A stretch of 8,019 nucleotides of DNA, taken from positions 1 to 8,019 of the forward strand of contig CAYOLL010000237.1 of NCBI GenBank assembly GCA_964404765.1. The letters are read 5' to 3'. Positions within the stretch are counted from its first letter, which is position 1, and every line of letters starts with the position of its first letter. The translations under genes were made by a program, and so were the position numbers. The notes below the pieces were generated by a model, which saw only the letters and a list, made by a program, of their open reading frames with translations, did no database searches and had not been told where the DNA came from. The DNA comes from CAYOLL01 sp964404765 [NCBI: uncultured Gemmatimonadota bacterium]. GTDB lineage: Bacteria; 4572-55. Below are positions 5,804-8,019 of the stretch, piece after piece.

Positions 5804-7987
5804 CTACTCCCGCAACGCTGCGACAATCTCTTGCGCGCGGCTGTACAATTTCAGCTTTTCGTCATAACTGCGCTGGGTCTTGCGGCAGGTGCCGGCAAAC
5901 TTGGGCGGCATCCGACGGACGATTATTTCCAAATCCACCCGGCTTTTTTCAATCTGCTCTTCAAGGTGCGTCAAATCTCGCCTTAACACTTTACTAAAAT
6001 AGATTTCGCGCTCACGGGGATCGGGCAGGAATTGGTTGACCTTAGCGCAAAACGCGCAGGCGCAGGTCAACTTTCCCGACCGTGACCAATCGGTCGGCTT
6101 TTCCGGCGGGGCGGGAAATTCCGCCTGAATCCGCTGTCGCGCATCGTCGCGAAAGGCGGTCATGATGGCGTGGTCGTGGGCCACGTTTTTCAGTTCTTTG
6201 AGCGCCTTGACGATTACCGGACCGTATGTATCCGTCAAAAAGGCGGGTTGTTGTTGAGCAGCCAGTTTTTCAATGATTTCGGCCACATAATCGCGCAGGC
6301 CCAGGATGGAAATCACCTTCAGCGTGTCGGGCAACTCACCTTTGGTCAAGCTTCGTCTCGCCGGGATATTCCAAACGGCTTCAAACCACTCTTTCAGGCA
6401 GGCCCGGCCTTCGGCGGATTGCAATTGCGTCGTTAATAACCCGCTGATCCACGGAATTGCATCGCGCTTCGTCGTCAAACAATCGTTGATTTCCGATTCG
6501 ATGACGCCCCAGCCAAAACGCTCCGCAATCGGCAAGACCAACCCCGCTTCGAGATGGAGAAGGCTGTTATCCTCACGTAATTTTTTACGGATCAATTTCC
6601 GCATCAGTTCCGCATCGCCGATGGCCATGAGTTCATTGGAAATATCTTCGCGGCTATAAGTGGTCAGCTTTTCAAGAAGATGCTCGGCTAAGCGGATTAT
6701 GTCTGACCGGTTCCGGGCGGTGGAAATGTCCTGTTCTCGCAACGCTTGCCGCAAATAGTAGACCCCATAACCGACGTCCATTTTGGCAATCATCTCGGCA
6801 TCGCGCGACTTTGGCCACATAATGACCGCCCCGCGATGATACCAAAGCGCTTTGGTCGCGCCCTCATTGCCCGTCGCTTCCGAGACCTCCACATCACGAC
6901 CGGGACCTTCCAACAAGGGCGTTTTGGCGATAAGTTCGTCCTCTTCCAGAGCTAGTTTGTTTATGTTTATTTTTTCACCTTTGGCGGTCAAAAAACAGTG
7001 GGCGAAAATTTCTTCGTCTACATCGCCGTCTTCTTCAAAATCATCTTCGTCCACATCCTTACTATAGCGGGAATACCGATCATAGTAACCCACAGATCCA
7101 TAACTGGTCCGGCAATAGCTGACTAAGCATAAAAATGCCTGGCAGTCATTCTTTCCCGCGGCATTCAACAGGACGGACACCTTGGCAAAATCGCCGTTTT
7201 TCAGATTCGCCAGGCTGAGGTTTTCCTCAGTATAATCATGCTCCAACAAATAGACTAAGTGGGGTTTTTCCTGCACTTTTGCCGCCCATTTTTCGACGAA
7301 GCGACTGACGTTTTCGATATGATCCTGTTGCTCGGATAAAAGCGGCTGCTTCTTGCGATTGGTGATGGCCAAATTATAGATCAAACAGACGCGATAGCCG
7401 GAAGTGACCGGCTTAACCTCATGAAAGCAATCGGCATAAAAAGCGACAAAGTGCGACTGAAACATATCCATCTCGGCAAAGGAATACCGGCGCGTCTCGC
7501 CGCCGTGACTTATCAATAGTTCGCCGCCTTCGTGCTCGGAGGGCAGGCTGATCGTCAGGGTGGCAAACATGTTCGGTATTTTTTCCGTATCGCGATGGGC
7601 GGCAAAAAACGATCCCTTGCCGTAGATTAAAAGCTTGTAGGGTGTGCCTTGAATTTTGCAGTCATACAAGCCCAATTCGTGGCCGATCGTCTCATTGATG
7701 ATTTTCTGCAGCGCTTTATCCCATTGCGGATTGCTCAGCTCAAAATCCGTGGCGGAAATTTGCCAGGTATTCCGAACCTTTGTGTCCACAATGGTTTCTT
7801 CGCCGCGACCATAGGGGGCTTGTTCACTCAGCGCAATCAATGCTTCGGCTTGCGCTTTGGGAACAGGCAGCGAAACAAGCCCCAGACCTTTGACCTTTAG
7901 CCCTGGCGGCACCGCCTCTAATGTGCCACTGACGGCAAACGTACCGGGATTTTCGATTTTTGCCATTAAACCGATGAGTTCATTCAT
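5804..7987 (-). CDS. 2-oxoglutarate/Fe(II)-dependent oxygenase (prolyl-4-hydroxylase-like) with large C-terminal region
   Basis: The 727-aa protein has an N-terminal double-stranded beta-helix oxygenase domain (about 25-210). Y122-GKGSFF-AAH131-R-D133 supplies the HxD iron ligands, H189 in CFHEVKP is the distal iron ligand, and R199 in TSGYRV is the expected 2-oxoglutarate anchor. All key residues are present, so it is probably active and couples 2OG decarboxylation to hydroxylation of an unknown substrate, plausibly a protein side chain. The C-terminal two thirds (about 210-727) is mostly helical. It carries an acidic run at 311-326, an HRGAVIMWPK segment near 384-393 and a CACAFC (CxCxxC) cluster at 642-647 followed by a basic helical tail. 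I recall similar WP and Cys segments in long bacterial and fungal 2OG proteins, but cannot check. The start is secure: AAGGAG lies 8 nt before the ATG at 7987. It is first in the co-oriented row; a link to the HSP90/TPR genes is not shown. Confidence 0.9.
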   Translation of the reverse strand: MNELIGLMAKIENPGTFAVSGTLEAVPPGLKVKGLGLVSLPVPKAQAEALIALSEQAPYGRGEETIVDTKVRNTWQISATDFELSNPQWDKALQKIINETIGHELGLYDCKIQGTPYKLLIYGKGSFFAAHRDTEKIPNMFATLTISLPSEHEGGELLISHGGETRRYSFAEMDMFQSHFVAFYADCFHEVKPVTSGYRVCLIYNLAITNRKKQPLLSEQQDHIENVSRFVEKWAAKVQEKPHLVYLLEHDYTEENLSLANLKNGDFAKVSVLLNAAGKNDCQAFLCLVSYCRTSYGSVGYYDRYSRYSKDVDEDDFEEDGDVDEEIFAHCFLTAKGEKININKLALEEDELIAKTPLLEGPGRDVEVSEATGNEGATKALWYHRGAVIMWPKSRDAEMIAKMDVGYGVYYLRQALREQDISTARNRSDIIRLAEHLLEKLTTYSREDISNELMAIGDAELMRKLIRKKLREDNSLLHLEAGLVLPIAERFGWGVIESEINDCLTTKRDAIPWISGLLTTQLQSAEGRACLKEWFEAVWNIPARRSLTKGELPDTLKVISILGLRDYVAEIIEKLAAQQQPAFLTDTYGPVIVKALKELKNVAHDHAIMTAFRDDARQRIQAEFPAPPEKPTDWSRSGKLTCACAFCAKVNQFLPDPREREIYFSKVLRRDLTHLEEQIEKSRVDLEIIVRRMPPKFAGTCRKTQRSYDEKLKLYSRAQEIVAALRE

Positions 7988-8019
7988 ACCAATTGCTCCT
8001 TGTTGGAAATGTATGGACA

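Noticed and set aside
2362-7900. Numerous plus-strand open frames of 60-145 codons inside the large genes
   Set aside because: They lie antisense to long genes with clear family motifs, lack SD sites and read as low-complexity shadow translations.

Overview
The window is bacterial DNA. Its genes are long, closely spaced and all on the minus strand, and Shine-Dalgarno (SD) sequences precede four of the five genuine starts. There is no tRNA, rRNA, CRISPR array, transposase or phage gene. The mix of TPR repeats, a propeller protein, coiled coils and a chaperone ATPase is typical of large-genome bacteria such as Chloroflexota, filamentous cyanobacteria or filamentous gammaproteobacteria. The species cannot be determined from this sequence; Chloroflexota is only my leaning.

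Layout in the direction of transcription (right to left): (1) 7987-5804, a 727-aa protein with an N-terminal 2-oxoglutarate/Fe(II) oxygenase domain and a long C-terminal part ending in a Cys cluster. (2) 5802-5665, a short gap that reads like protein in one frame but carries a TGA and ends one frame away from the next gene; it looks like the decayed or frameshifted 5' end of that gene. (3) 5665-4838, a 275-aa WD40-like propeller protein with too few blades. (4) A 262-bp gap with a palindrome and a probable degenerate dispersed repeat. (5) 4575-2359, an HSP90/HtpG-family chaperone of 738 aa with an extra C-terminal coiled coil of about 133 aa. (6) 2315-393, a 640-aa protein made almost wholly of TPR repeats in two arrays. 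(7) 337 to the left edge, the first 112 aa of a second TPR protein, cut by the window.

Genes 5-7 have gaps of only 43 and 55 bp and are probably one operon: an HSP90 ATPase followed by at least two TPR proteins. In eukaryotes TPR proteins are standard HSP90 co-chaperones, but this HSP90 lacks the C-terminal EEVD-type tail they bind. Any partnership here would have to work differently, perhaps through the added coiled coil. Whether the cassette is a housekeeping chaperone module, a signalling module or a conflict/defence system cannot be settled from sequence alone.

The most distinctive signal is mosaic structure. The two TPR genes share a nearly identical block of about 112 bp covering the upstream region, SD site and first 26-27 codons. 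This GC-rich block (about 61% in the coding part) then joins unrelated sequence; in the complete gene the body is only about 37-43% GC. After the shared cap, the truncated paralogue matches the middle of the complete protein rather than its beginning, as if an extra TPR array had been inserted behind the common leader.
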